Positions 34,957 through 47,469 of a stretch of DNA of 64,000 nucleotides are shown piece after piece. The position numbers and the translations under genes are program-made. Positions within the stretch are counted from its first letter, which is position 1. Each line of letters starts with the position of its first letter. Origin of the DNA: Hyperoodon ampullatus (lineage: Eukaryota; Chordata; Mammalia; Artiodactyla; Ziphiidae). Below the pieces are notes generated by a model, which worked only from the letters and a program-made list of their open reading frames with translations, did no database searches and was not told the DNA's origin. The DNA is taken from the NCBI GenBank assembly GCA_949752795.1, contig OX457056.1, positions 92,216,942 to 92,280,941 on the forward strand, in the 5' to 3' direction.

Positions 34957-36879
34957 TATGACCTTTTTATTTTTAAAGATAGAGTTCTGCAGTGGGAAAA
35001 AAAACCCCAAAATGCTACCTTTGTTTATTCATTTTATTATAATTAACTTTTCTTCAAAAAGGGGAAAGCTGGCTAGTTTTGTTTTTTTTGGCCTGGTAAT
35101 AAAAGCAATGCAACATGATACTATATAAATCCATACAATATGGAAAGGAATACTCTAGAAAGTAAAAAATCACCTTTAATCCCATCATCCACAGATAGAT
35201 GCTATTAAATGGTTGGTAGCTGGTGTATATTGTCAGAGATTGTTTTCCCCCGACACTTAAATATTTTAAAAAATATATTAGACATACTAGCTTTGTAACG
35301 TTCCTTTCTACTTTAACAGTATGCATATACATCTTTCTTTATCAATCAAGTTTAAATGGCTGCATAATTAACTATTTTTAATACTTAAAAAAATCCTGAC
35401 ATATTTTTACTTTGACAATTACATTAGTAAGACTTTTTTCTTCTTTTTTTTGGTCATGTGTTTAATGTTGACATCTGACTTGTATCTAAAGAGAGAAAAT
35501 TCTTAGTAGAAATTAATTAAAATAAATAACCTAACCATTTATAGTTACAAATTTCTACATAAGCAAAGACTATGCACAATAAAAACAAAACCATTAAAAT
35601 GTCTAATAAATGTTTACTTCTTTTGAGTTGGTTTTATCAGTTGTTTACTTCTGAAATGAATTAAGTTAGAATTTTTGACATTTTATGTGTTGCTTAACAT
35701 GCGTTACTTAAAATGAGGTAAAAACAATAAGATCAGATGATCTGTACAAAGCAAAAGCATTAAAAGAAAAATTCAATTAAACTAAGAAAGATACTCACTA
35801 GACTTTATTAATTTGAAATTAAGTTAATTATGAAAAGTAAAAGTCAATTAATTCTCAAAAAGAATCGTGATTAGAAACCAAAATGATGAAAGAAGAGTGT
35901 ATAGATAAAATTTTAAATTGCTTAAGAATCTTTTAAGTAATACATCATCAGTAGAGTGCATGAAAAAGAAGTCATTGACTAATGATATGTAAAGTGATTG
36001 ATTTAAGAGGGTAAATTAAAATAAGAAACCAACATTATCAAATGGTTTTGATGCTGTATATATGACAGCACCAAACCTATGCTTACTGATTATTTCCTAC
36101 GCTCCTGCTCACAGCACAGACTGATGATGATCTAGAAAGATATACCTAATCTATATGTTTACATAGCAAATGGCTGATTCTGCTTTGAAACAGTGTGTCT
36201 TTTTAATGTTTATAAATTATAATAGATCTCTTTAAGATTCTGATGAAAGCTGTATTTGAAATATATATCCATTTTATTGCAGACACAGAAGATTCTTCCT
36301 TTAAGTACTCTCCCTTCTTGCTTAGTAATGGATGCCCTAGAAAAAAGACTACATTTCTTAGCTGCGCTTTAAGTGAGGTGTGGCCATGTGACTAAATTCA
36401 ATGAGATACAAGCTTAAGTGTCATGTTCAACTTCCAGGAAGTTTTCTTAAAGGCAGGGATCATGGCCTTCTTCCACTTCCTCCCCACTTTCATCTTTATT
36501 GCTGGCTTGAGTGTTTAAGTTGTCATTCTGGACTATGAGGAGAAAACCAGAGGCTTAGTAAAGCAAAACAACAAGAGGGAAGGAGCTTGGGCCGCTGATG
36601 ATTGTGGAACTGCCATACCTGTCCTGGATGGCTTATCTCTGGAGTTTGTATAATTTGAGAGGAAAGTGGACTTATATTTTGTTAGGCCACAGTTACTTGG
36701 TGTTCCGTCACTCACAGCTGAACCTAATATTAAGTGATACAGGTATAAACACATTGGAGTTTGCATATAATTTTGGGGCAGGGGGAGGGATGTTCATGGA
36801 ACCCAAATTAAGAATATCACTTTAGAAATAGGATACAATGATAACTACTTAATGTTTGTACTCTGTAATTAACAAATTT
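34957..36879. other. Unassigned AT-rich sequence
   Basis: About 1.9 kb without a recognised young repeat. A possible very old repeat lies at 35090-35380. The 92-codon minus frame at 35054-35332 lies inside it and has no domain. Confidence 0.45.
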
Positions 36880-37130
36880 TTTCACATCCATTGTCTCTCT
36901 TGATCTTCACAATCAGTCTGTGAAATAAATATTGTTTTTAATCCCATCAGTTTACAGATTAAGAAACAAACAAACAAACAAAAAACCCAAAATTGATTTA
37001 AAAGCAAAAACAAACACAAAACTGAGGCTCAGGGTATATCTCTTGCTCAGATAATAATAGAATGAAAACTGTAACCAAGGGGAATGATTCCAAACCCCAT
37101 GCTCTTATCACTGTTCCAATGACTGTAGTA
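36880..37130 (-). repeat. MIR with an (AAAC)n-rich insertion
   Basis: Reverse MIR ('ccattgtctctcttgatctt', 'cccatcagtttacagattaa', 'actgaggctcagggtatatc', 'ccaaaccccatgctcttatc') is interrupted by an A-rich (AAAC)n tract at about 36963-37020. Confidence 0.55.
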
Positions 37131-37849
37131 CATGTTTAGGTATTCCTAACTTTCATAAAAAATCATTCTTAAAAACATCTAAGCAAGTTAGTAACAGGCA
37201 AGAGCAGTCAGGGTTAGATGGCTGCTCCAATGTATTAGGGCCCCAGGCTCCTTCTGATTCATTGCTCCACCATTCCTGGGGTGTTACTTTCATCCTCATA
37301 GTCCAGGATGGCTCACCACCACTTCACATTGTAGCCAGTTAGAAGGGGGACAGGGGTAGGGAAAGGTATGACCCTTCCCTTCAATGGCCACAGCCAGAAG
37401 TTACAAACATTGCCTTTATTCCCCCATGTGCCAGAATTTAGTCACATGGCCATGGTCTTCCCTTATTGACAGATACTCAAGTTATTCCCACTTGTTTTTT
37501 GCCATTACAAACAATGCTGTATTAACATTCTTGTATACAGAGCCTATGTACTTTCACTGTTATTTCTATAGGATAGTTCCCCAAAAGTGAAACTGCAGTA
37601 AAACTGCATTTTTCTACATTATGAACTAAAATGCTTAAAGGAAATTCTGTAGTTGGGCTTACAATTTAATTGATAAAGATCTCTAACTCTTGATGGCATG
37701 GTCTCATACTGAGCAACCCAGTTTTGACAATGTCACCATATTTGTTCAGCCATGTTTTGACAGTTATTTGACTATTTTATTGTATCTCATTCTTATCCAT
37801 AAAAATTAATGAGCAATGGAACAATGAAAGTTTTGCTGTTAGTGAGATT
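37131..37849. other. Unassigned sequence
   Basis: A weak old-repeat resemblance at 37440-37610 ('acaaacaatgctgtattaac'); nothing else recognised. Confidence 0.45.
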
Positions 37850-37862
37850 TCTACTAGAATTT

Positions 37863-38078
37863 TTTTTTTTTTTTTTTTTTTTTTTTGCGGTACGCGGGCC
37901 TCTCCCTGTTGTGGCCTCTCCCGTTGCGGAGCACAGGCTCTGGACGCGCAGGCTCAGCGGCCATGGCTCACGGGCCCAGCCGCTCCGCAGCATGTGGGAT
38001 CCTCCCAGACCGGGGCACGAACCCGTGTCCCCTGCATCGGCAGGCGGACTCTCAACCACTGCGCCACCAGGGAAGCCC
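37863..38078 (-). mobile_element. tRNA-Glu-derived SINE, short form
   Basis: A 26-nt T-tail (37861-37886) and near-standard body. A 13-bp TSD 'tctactagaattt' is at 37850-37862 and 38079-38091. Among the youngest-looking copies in the window. Confidence 0.96.
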
Positions 38079-38229
38079 TCTACTAGAATTTAATGGAAAA
38101 AAAGTCCTTAAGAACTGGAGATGTTGGCTCTTTTCTTCCCTGCTTTATTCCAGACACCTAACATAGGCTCTCAATACATACCTGTTGAATGGTTGCAAGA
38201 AATCAACAAATATGATAAGCCACTATTAG

Positions 38230-38575
38230 AGAAATCAAACTTATATCCCTACTAATATATAGATAATGGAATACTTTGCTGCTATTTTTAAGAATGAGTT
38301 AGACCCATGTCTACTGGGGGATGTCCTTGATGTATAAGGTAATTAAGTGATAAATAACTAGCCCAAATTTTGTAAAGAAAATAAAAGAAAATAAAACAAA
38401 AAATGCCAAAGCCTGTACATGTACATATAAACATGTTCATATGACTGCAGAAAAAAAGTGTGGAAAGATACCCTGATTACTGCAGGCGCAACAGGTATAT
38501 GGGAAAGGGGATGGTGGAGGCCAATATTCTAACACTCTCACATTACTTTTGTAATTAAAAAAATACCAATTGTAT
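38230..38575 (+). repeat. Old L1M 3' end
   Basis: 'atagataatggaatactttg', 'agaatgagttagacccatgt' and 'tacatgtacatataaacatg' through 'aggcgcaacaggtatatggg' follow old L1 3'-end order. Confidence 0.5.
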
Positions 38576-38639
38576 AAAACTCAAAGACTAGTTATATAAG
38601 CTAAATATTCAGAGTAAACACTGGCTAAGACTTATTTTG

Positions 38640-38959
38640 TTCCAGATAGCAGAATTTTAAAAAAAATTAGAGTTGTAAAGACTTCTGTGATCTTATTTCA
38701 ATTTTTTTTTACGTTTTTTTTTTATTATGGGAAATTTGAAACCTATACAAAAGTAGAAAGAATAGTACTATAATAAAATCCCTGACACAACTTCAACAAT
38801 TATAACTCATGGCCAATCTTTTTTTATCTCCATCTACCCCCTCTCAAATTATTTTGAAGTCAATCCCAGATATCATATAATTTTAGCCACAAATATTTCA
38901 GTACACATCCTTCAAGATAAGGACTTTAAAAAACACAACCAGAATAGCGTTACCATGCC
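38640..38959 (-). repeat. L1M 3'-UTR fragment split by a SINE
   Basis: 'attatgggaaatttgaaacc', 'aaaagtagaaagaatagtac', 'gaagtcaatcccagatatca' and 'gataaggactttaaaaaaca' form an antisense old L1 text. It resumes after the SINE at about 39316-39352 ('agaataatttcttataatct'). Confidence 0.55.
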
Positions 38960-38973
38960 TAAAAAAATTAACA

Positions 38974-39315
38974 GGGCTTCCCTGTTGGTGCAGTGGTTGA
39001 GAATCCGCCTGCCAATGCAGGGGACACGGGTTCGGGCCCTGGTCCGGGAAGATTCCACATGCCGCAGAGCAACTAAGCCTGTGCACCACGACTACTGAGC
39101 CTGCGCTCTAGAGCCCGTGAGCCACAACTACTGAGTCCGACAGCCAAAACTACTGAAGCCCATGTGCCTAGAGCTCGTGCTCCACAACAAGAGAAGCCAC
39201 TGCAGTGAGAAGCCTGCAAGCCGCAATGAAGAGTAGCCCCTGCTCGCCGCAACTAGAGAAAGCCTGCATGCAGGGAAGACCCAAGGCAGCCAAAAATAAA
39301 TAAATAAATTTATTT
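38974..39315 (+). mobile_element. tRNA-Glu-derived SINE, long form
   Basis: Head 'gcttccctgttggtgcagtg' (a G>T change in the A-box region), long-form body and (TAAA)n tail. An approximate TSD 'taaaaaaattaaca' at 38960-38973 matches 39316-39329 with two differences. Inserted into an antisense L1M. Confidence 0.92.
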
Positions 39316-39362
39316 TAAAATAATTAAGAATAATTTCTTATAATCTGATGAAGTAGAAACCA

Positions 39363-39690
39363 ATGAAGGTTAGAGACTTGTTGCTGGCAAAAACCACAGT
39401 AAGAACCCAGGTCCTCAGAGCTTTAATCCAGCAAGTCTTCATTCATTCAAAACACTTTGATTACGAGTTAATGTTAATGAAGCCCTTATTAATGAAGGCT
39501 AGATTCTGTGAAATGTACTGTTTGGTCATACATTATCTCATTTTATCCCCTCAAGAACCACATGAAGTACATAATATTTTTGAAGAACTAAATAAGGTGT
39601 TACAGATCGAATGAGAATTACATGAGATAGTACATATAGAGTGTTTAACCCAGGACCTGGCACAGAGAAACTATTTAGTACATAGTGATT
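39363..39690. repeat. MIR fragments in both orientations
   Basis: 39363-39430 and 39470-39570 resemble reverse MIR. 39600-39690 ('gaattacatgagatagtaca', 'acccaggacctggcacagag') is plus MIR. The arrangement is scrambled and low in identity. Confidence 0.45.
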
Positions 39691-42092
39691 TTTTGTATTA
39701 GAGGGATCCAAGGACAATGAATCAATGGGTTTGGCTCAGTTAGTAAGGATCACTTTCTTGGGAATTTGAAATTGGGATGCAAAGATTGAGCTAGTTAGCT
39801 GTGAGGAAGTGAAGTATAAGGCTATATAGAACATAGCCAGGGAGTTCTACATGGCACATCAAAGCTCTTTGTTGACTAAGCTTATTGGAGAAGCAGAAAC
39901 CAAGGGAGAAACAGAAGATGCTGGTTTTCTAGGAAGAGGGCAGGCAGATGTACACAGATAATCTAGACAAGAGACAGTCTTGAGATTGAGACCTTCTGAA
40001 TGAGACTGAACACTCAAAGATGTTTTAGCTCCTCTTAAACTTGGCTGTACTTCCTATGACTGGATTCAATAACATTTCCCATTTTTCCTTATAATCAGTC
40101 CCCTTTCCACTTGGTCTAGTTCAGATGGGTTTCTGCTTCTTTCTACCAACTTGTTCTTCTCCTCGTATTAGTAGTATTTCTACCACAGCTACTCTCTATC
40201 ACTGTTTTGTACCCTAGTACACCTAGCCCAGTGTTTCTAACACAGGACATGCCCGATGAATGCCTACTCAGGGCTTAGGCTTCTCATCCCTTTTGCTAAA
40301 CATTCAGACACAAGAGCAACCAAAATTCACCTCTGAGGTGACTACCACTGGCTTCCTTAATGGTTTCATGTACCATGGGGTCCCCTTCAGGCAAATCAGT
40401 CAGGCAGAGCAGATCAGGCTGAATTTTCTAGGGGGTATTCAGAGCACCACTGGTGACCACTGTCAAGAGGGATACTTTGTTTCAGAAATTACACGTGAAT
40501 CATATTTTAACTAATGGGACTATATTTTCCCTCAGATTTATTTGGTCTTCAAATCTCAGAGACCTCTGCTGACAAAAACCACAGTAACATCAGACATTTC
40601 TTTCTGGTTGTGTTATGCATTCTCACTGCATCGTGCAGTCATTTGTTAAACTCTGTAAATGGAATTATCTCTATAGACGCTAACAGTTTGCCACTTATTC
40701 TCATCGTCAAGTAATCATAATATGAATGTAAATGTAAGAAGGTATCTAATCACCACCTAGTTTATGTGCTTTTAATGTTTCTATTTTTATATATTAGAGC
40801 TCCTTGAAGTAGGACATACTTGTGTTTCCACAACATAGACATGACAGTAATATATGTGTTGTTTTTCCCTCTGGAAATGTACAAAGCTTTGAAACATTCA
40901 CTTTCTACTGCTTGGATAAAGCTAATTTTATGGGTCCAATAGGGTTGATGGGGTCCCTATAATTTACCTGAGCCATGTTTAGCTGCCAGCAGTAAATACT
41001 ATTGGAATGAGGCCAGCATACTCAGCATTCCAAATGCTGCTCACCCTGTGAGCACTACATTTGGATTGTCCTTCTGCAAATGTGATCAAGATGCCAAAAA
41101 GAAAAAGTAGGAGACAGTAGTTTTCCTGCCAAAAGATCTGTAGACATAAGAGGGCCAACTGACATCTATGTGCAGGGATTATTTACCAAAAAAATAAGGG
41201 AAAGCAGTTTTATAGCAAAAGGTATAATTTCTTAATGGCATTTAATGAAATCTGAACCTAGAAAGGGTTCTCCTCAGTCTTAATTTTCATGCGTTACACG
41301 AAAAAGCTTCTATCATAGTTACAATATTTCACTTGGACATCTGGTCTGGCTACTCCACCCCCTTTTAATCTTTTCCAAAGAAACCTTTTATACACAAAAA
41401 CATTCAGTTATTTTCTTTTGGCTAAAAAAAAAAATTCAATCTTATAAAGTAGGTGTTCTCTACAGCATCAAGGTTGATGAAAACCATATTCTTGCACAGG
41501 AAGTTCAAAAGACAGAATGGCAGGCAAGAGCTGACCCATCTGCTATGGAAACATGTTACCATCCTTCAAGGGCCAAAACCACTGACAAGAACACACCATT
41601 ATTTATGAAAAGCCTCTGCTCCCCAGCTCTGGTCAGCCTCCTTCCAAGCTGCTGCCGGGCTGAGGGGGCCTGCTGATATCTGGCTGGCGTTGAGTCCTCA
41701 TAACTGTCAGAAGCAGAGGTGCTAGTGAAATATTAAGAGCAAAATGAGGTGGGTGGACCAATCAGTGGCAAAACAAGTCTTTAAAAAGCTGTGAGGAAAA
41801 AAGGACCTGCCAACTCTAAGCATTTCAATATAATTCTCCATCAAATTTGATGAGCCTTTAAATGGTAACAAACAGGGGCTCCTCGGCAGCATCTCTTTAC
41901 ACTGGCCCGGAGTTGGCTGCTGACACACTTGGGGCTTCCCTTCCCTACTGGCATTACTTTTTTAAGGACAAATTATTTCTTCATTCAGCAGCAGAGGAGA
42001 ATCTGGAGACAAACAGGCTTGGTAATTACCCTAACTTAAATGCACTGGAAGAGATTTTGTATATTGTTCAAACTTTGCCAAGAAAAGGTCTT
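39691..42092. other. Unassigned sequence
   Basis: The largest stretch (about 2.4 kb) without a repeat I can name. The frames at 40260-40514 (84 codons) and 41862-42110 (82 codons) have no recognisable domain. Confidence 0.5.
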
Positions 42093-42107
42093 AAGAATGC
42101 AATTCAG

Positions 42108-42430
42108 TAAAGACGCAGACGTAGAGAATGGACTTGAGGACACAGGGAGGGGGAAGGGTAAGCTGGGACCAAGTGAGAGAGTGACATGGACATATATACA
42201 CTACCCAATGTAAAACAGATAGCTAGTGGGAAGCAACCGCATAGCACAGGGAGATCAGCTCGGTGCTGTGTGTCCACCTAGAGGGGTGAGATAGGGAGGG
42301 TGGGAGGGAGACGCAAGAGGGAGGAGATATGGGGATATATGTATATGTACAGCTGATTCACTTTGTTATACAGCAGAAACTAACACACCATTGTAAAGCA
42401 ATTATACTCCAATAAAGATGTTAAAAAAAA
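42108..42430 (+). mobile_element. 5'-truncated L1 3' UTR
   Basis: Only the last ~320 bp: 'agatagctagtgggaagcaa', 'gagatcagctcggtgctgtg', terminal 'caataaagatgttaaaaaaa'. A perfect 15-bp TSD 'aagaatgcaattcag' is at 42093-42107 and 42431-42445. Confidence 0.95.
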
Positions 42431-42445
42431 AAGAATGCAATTCAG

Positions 42446-42880
42446 CTATCAAAAGTATATTGTTCTAGCATCCAATAGCATCATCATGGAGCTTACACTG
42501 TATTTTCTTCCCATTAGGAAGAACCTTCCTTTGTTCTGAGAAAATCTAGCATCAGGGGATACATATGCAGGTAATCAGCCTAAGTGTGATCACTTTTAAC
42601 TTTAAGATCCCACAGTAAAAATAACATAAAAATAGAAGTTTTCCACATGTAGTTAATTCAATATTAGATGAGTGCTTTCAAAACGTTATTAAGATGATTT
42701 CTTTAAGTGCTTGACTGTTTAACAGATTATATTGCAGCTTTAAGATCTAATTTTCACTCCTCCCTTTCTCAAATGCACAAGTTTTCTGAACAAATCACAC
42801 TGGCAAACTCCAGTAATACTTATATCCTTGTTTGGCAAATGCTGAATCGTCTCCATGGTATTAAAAGCTTATTCTATCTT
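42446..42880. other. Unassigned sequence
   Basis: No feature recognised. Confidence 0.5.
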
Positions 42881-42884
42881 TCCT

Positions 42885-43010
42885 GAACTCATGAATATTT
42901 ATTTCTCAAAGGTCGTCTAGTCCAATCATCCTATATCAAAAACGAGGCATAGAACATTTAACTTGCACAAGATCACATAATTAGCTGTCGCTATTAGTTT
43001 CCTGGATTTT
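42885..43010 (-). repeat. MIR3-like fragment
   Basis: 'ggtcgtctagtccaatcatc', then 'acttgcacaagatcacataa' follows reverse MIR3 order. Confidence 0.45.
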
Positions 43011-43053
43011 ACATCTAAAATATATACTAGTTTTCTTTGTGATATACTTCAAG

Positions 43054-43179
43054 TTTTGTTTTGTTTTTTTCCCGTGTCGCGCGGCATGTGGGATCTCAGT
43101 TCCCTGACCGGGGATCGAACCCACGTCCCCTGTAGTGGAAGCGCAGAGTCTTAACCACTGGACTGCCAGAGAAGTCCCA
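43054..43179 (-). mobile_element. Short tRNA-derived SINE, 'gtggcccag'-type relative
   Basis: Reverse of the type at 12733: 'gcggcatgtgggatctcagt', 'gaccggggatcgaacccacg', 'ccactggactgccagagaag'. A 13-bp TSD 'tgatatacttcaa' (43040-43052) matches 43180-43192 with one mismatch. Confidence 0.9.
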
Positions 43180-43379
43180 TGATATACTTTAAATTTTTAA
43201 GTTTCCTTTTCAGGCCAAAATTCTACATGAGAGCTTGCGTGCGTCAAGTTCAGCCAGGTGCACTGTGATCACTGTTAAGCTCCTGCATGTTTAGGAGCAC
43301 CATCACCACTGAAACTACCATATAAAATGGTTGATTTGTCTGAACCCTCTGCATGGTTAACAGGAACTATTTATTGGCT

Positions 43380-43600
43380 AAATTATAGGAACCATTTTCT
43401 GAGCACTATCATTTGTGTTGAACTATGATGCCTTAATTAGCTTCATTTTACAAACAAGGAACTGAGGTTCACAGAAGTTAAGTGCTTGCCTGGGATCACA
43501 AAGCCGTAAGTGGCAGAACAGAATTTTACAGCCAGGTCATTATATCACCAAGCTTATATTCTTTCTACTACACTAAATTGCCTTTAATCTCAATTTACCC
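43380..43600 (-). repeat. MIR SINE
   Basis: 'ttttacaaacaaggaactga', 'cagaagttaagtgcttgcct' and 'taagtggcagaacagaattt' are reverse-MIR blocks in order. Confidence 0.7.
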
Positions 43601-43885
43601 TTTTTTTTTAATAGCAAATAATTCAAATTATCAAAGTACTCATAGGTCAGAAATCTATTTTAGTCCCAGAAATGGAAAGAGAGTAGTCATATTAAGGAAT
43701 TAATGAATAATTTGTAGCAAAGCCTGATATTAAAGGTGCCGTTCTGACAAAAAGACAATCCATAATTTTAAAAGCTATTTAAATTTTTTTTATTTGGGTG
43801 AGAAAATACTCCCAAGGTTTCAATTTTCATTCTGTGCTTTGCATGCTTCTCTAAACAATACGGTCCAAACAAGAAGTCCTTTTTC
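43601..43885. other. Unassigned AT-rich sequence
   Basis: No feature recognised. Confidence 0.5.
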
Positions 43886-44000
43886 TCTCTTTCACCCTCC
43901 CTCCCTCCCTTCCTTCTTCCTCTCTCCTTTCCTTGCATCCTTCCTCCTGTCCTTCCTTCCTTCCTTCCTTCCTCTCTCTCTCTCTCTCTTTCTTTCCTTT
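43886..44000. repeat. (CCTT)n/(CT)n pyrimidine tract
   Basis: About 115 bp of C/T only, apart from isolated A or G bases, with a (CCTT)n core at about 43950-43972 and (TC)n at 43973-43990. Confidence 0.9.
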
Positions 44001-44139
44001 TAAGGGACTAGGATTCCAGGTCAAAGTTCACATGATGGCTTTCACTGTCCAAGGCTACTTTCCCAGCTCAGGCCCTTCCCCAGTAAGATGGTTTTCCTGA
44101 TAACTTGGTTTCTACAGCAAATCAAGAAGCATCCTTGGG

Positions 44140-44375
44140 CAATTACTCTATGTGCTGGTAATGTTCTAAGAGGTTCACTTCATTATGATGATACTGCTAT
44201 ATGGCACATGCTATTGCTAGCCCTACATTACAAATAAGAATCCTAAGGCACAGAGAGGTTAAACAACCTGCCCAAAGTCACACAGCTAATAAACAGTGGA
44301 ATCAGAATATGAACCCACTTAATCTGATTCCACTATCCATGGTCTTATCCACAATACTGTATTGGCTAATATAAT
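44140..44375 (-). repeat. MIR SINE
   Basis: 'ctctatgtgctggtaatgtt', 'aaggcacagagaggttaaac', 'cccaaagtcacacagctaat' and 'gtggaatcagaatatgaacc' are clear reverse-MIR blocks. Confidence 0.75.
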
Positions 44376-45772
44376 AAAACAATCAACCTGTCAATGGCTA
44401 TAATCAGTTCTTTTACTCACACTCACTGAGTTAAGATGGAATATAGAATGAGGTGTAGGTCAAGTAAGACTTACACCTCACTGTATCATCTTGGGTCTGA
44501 AATGAGTTTTTCATCAGATATCCTGCATCTAGGCCATGTGTGCCATCACTGGCTATGATGCCTAGCTAGGCAGACATAGCACTGAGAATTTATTGACCTC
44601 TTATGGTTGTCCCTGTCCTCTAAGAGCTACTCCCCTTTCACCAGGAGGAGTCTGAACAGTGCTGGAAAGAAAGTGGGAGAGGAGAGATTGTCCATTGCAT
44701 GTGCTCATCCAAGCACCCGAAGTATTTTTTAACAAGAATCCAAACTGGAAAGAGTATTCAAAGCACCCAATAATTACCATTATATGTTTCCTGGCACAGC
44801 AATTATTAGGCTCTTACTAAATGCTTCCCCTTCCCTCACAATGTGCTTCATAACTTGGACTTACTATCCAATACTAAATCTTCAACTAAGAGCATGAGGA
44901 AGTCACTTTCTCCATTACAAATCACCATTGAGCCAAGACCTTAGGGAATAGTTTGATGGCCATATGGCATATACAGATACATATCTGTGCTATACAGAAA
45001 ACATATATAAGAAGATATATTATGTATAAATACTCATTTTAATAATATACGTGAAGAAATTCCTTTCTTCACTATTGTAATAGTTAGGTACTCCTGTTGT
45101 ATAACACATAGGAACAGATGGCCTGGGTTATATATTTGTTTAAAGGCAATGCCAGCAATGCTTTGCCTTTGTAAAAGGATACTATCATACAGAACCAAGC
45201 GTTCTAATAGTGAAAAAACTCCCTCCCTCTCTACTTTCCTTGACAACTGCTCCTTAGCCTATGTATGCTCTGAGTTTTCATTTTATGTTTATATTTTTAA
45301 GAAGTCTTGCCATTTGTAATGACCAGGTTCTCTCTGTGTTTAGGGGCAAAACAAATATTTTGTAAACCATGGATTAACAATATCCTCCCCAATCTCCACT
45401 CAGGAATCCAAAACCTTCTGCTTCCAAAGGTCTTAGAGAAGATACCTGGATAAAACTTTAACTCTACTGTATTACAGGATTTCATGGTATGTTTAAAATA
45501 GGTTCTAGCAATTTTTAAAAAAACTATTAAATTATGGTCTACCATAAAAACTTTCAAGACTTCATTCTCAAAGTTTCAAATCAAAATATCACATACAGAG
45601 ACAGGATTTTTTTTTAACTTGAACTTTTAATTCAAGTTTCCAGTTAGTCCTTCAAATGGCCCAGTGTGACAGAAGGGAATAAGAAGGTAGGACAACTTGA
45701 GAGGCCTTTCTCCTTTCAGTCCATAAAGAACTGGACGGGAAATGTGGGAAGCCTTCCTTCAACCTCTGAGAA
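44376..45772. other. Unassigned sequence
   Basis: No repeat recognised. The frame at 45034-45246 and the 86-codon one at 45297-45557 (both minus) have no domain. Confidence 0.5.
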
Positions 45773-45815
45773 CTACTTTTTATGCAATTAGGAGATAGGT
45801 CAACAACCGGGTTTC
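45773..45815 (+). repeat. Direct repeat, left copy
   Basis: This 43-bp segment, containing 'tatgcaattag' and 'gtcaacaacc', recurs at 47430-47469 (40 bp) with two substitutions and three gap bases. No relation to a known family was recognised. Confidence 0.9.
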
Positions 45816-46394
45816 AAAGCCTCAAAATAAACATACCACTGGGGGTGCACTAGCAGTGATATTTTAATATCAATGGCCTTTTAGGGAATAGCAAAGTTAA
45901 TTTTGTATGGCTAAGCACTCTAGAAAGGCATTAAAAGCAAACACACACAGTACAAAACTGCCATATTTCATCCAAGCCAAGATACCAACAGTTGTAAGAT
46001 ATGTCCCAGAGATGTTAAAATTTGGAAAAAAATGTGCATCTTAGAGTAGATGAAATACAGTAAGTATGTGATAATTCCAGCTTTGGGGGTTATCCACTAC
46101 ATTATTTCAATTAGAACTGCAAACTACAATCCACCTCCTGAAGCCCGGTAAATGAAACATATGGTTAAATCTATACTTGACCACACAGAATTTCAGGCAA
46201 TTATCTTAGTGTGTGGGGTAACGAAGTCTAGGTGGTTTCTGTATAATCAATCCTTTACATTCTGGGAGGGATATTTGTTGTCATAAACAACTTTTTATTA
46301 AGACCTCAAGGAGAAAACACAACTGAATGATGGTTATATTTTCATATCAGGATGATTCTTAATTCGTTATTTAATTTTTTAAATAGATTTTCTA
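45816..46394. other. Unassigned sequence between the left direct repeat and an L1M
   Basis: No feature recognised. Confidence 0.5.
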
Positions 46395-47429
46395 TGTTGA
46401 TTTTTTAAAGTTAAGACACAGTTCACATACCATAAAATTTACCATTTTAAAGCATGCAATTTAGTGGATTTTAGTGTGCAACCATCATCACTATCTAATT
46501 CCAGAACATTTTCATCACCCCATAGAGAAGCCCAGACCCATCAGCAGTCATTCCCTATCCTTTTCCTGCCTCCCTCTTCCCCACCATGCAAGCCGCTGGC
46601 AACCATTAATTTACTTTTGGTCTCTATAGCCTTGCCTATTCCAAATATTTCACATAAATGAAATCATATAATCCTAACACTGACCCTAACCCTTTTGTGT
46701 CTGCCTTCTTTCATTTACCATGTTTTTGAGGTTTATCCAGGTTGTAGCATATGTTGGTACTTCATTTATTTTTATGACTGAATAATATTCCATTGTATAG
46801 ATATACCATATTTTGTCAAACCATTCATCAGCTGATGAAGATTTGGATTGTTTCTCCTTCGGGGCTTTTATGAATAATATTACTGTGACCATTCACATGC
46901 AAGTTTTTGTGTAAACATACATCCTCAATTCTCTTGGGTATAGGAGTGGAATTTCTGGGTCATATGGTAGCTTTATGTTTAACTTTCTGAGGAACTGCTA
47001 TGTATTTTTGAAAGTGGCTGCACCATTTTACATTCTCATCAGCAATGTATGAAGGTTCCAATTTTTCCACATCCTCACCAACATTTATTATTATACTTTT
47101 TTGAAAAATACAGTCATTCTCATGGGTGTGAAGTGTTATCTCACTGTGGTTTTGATTTGCATTTCCCTCATGGCTAATGAAGCTGAGCATCTTTTCACAC
47201 GCTTATTGGTCATCTTTGCATAAACATCTGTTAAAATCCTTTGCCCATTTTTCAGTTGGATTGTCTTTTAATTGTTGAGTTGTAAGAGTTCCTCATATAT
47301 TCTGAATACTAGACTACTAGCAAATATAGATTTGCAAATATTTTCTCCAATTCTATGAATTGTCATTTCACTTTCTTGATAGTATCCTTTGAAGCAAAAA
47401 TTTTAAAATTTTGATCAAGTCCAATTATG
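46395..47429 (-). repeat. Old L1 (L1M) 3' region, antisense
   Basis: About 1 kb of antisense L1. The 3' end at left ('cacataccataaaatttacc') is followed by ORF2-derived blocks 'gaataatattccattgtata', 'gggtataggagtggaatttc', 'ttacattctcatcagcaatg' and 'tttgatttgcatttccctca', and it ends near 'gatcaagtccaatt'. Many lesions; no frame longer than ~76 codons. Its 5' truncation point coincides with the right direct repeat. Confidence 0.8.
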
Positions 47430-47469
47430 CTACTTTATGCAATTAGAGATATGTCAACAACCAGGTTTC
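47430..47469 (+). repeat. Direct repeat, right copy
   Basis: Second copy of the segment at 45773-45815, starting exactly where recognisable L1M sequence stops. Confidence 0.9.

Noticed and set aside
46670..46695. Telomere-like 'ccctaaccctt' motif
   Set aside because: Only about two units, inside an antisense L1M. Not an interstitial telomeric array.
45773..47469. 40-bp direct repeats as the TSD of the L1M between them
   Set aside because: The L1's 3' end lies ~580 bp from the left copy, no poly-A/T abuts that copy, and the length is far above normal TSDs.
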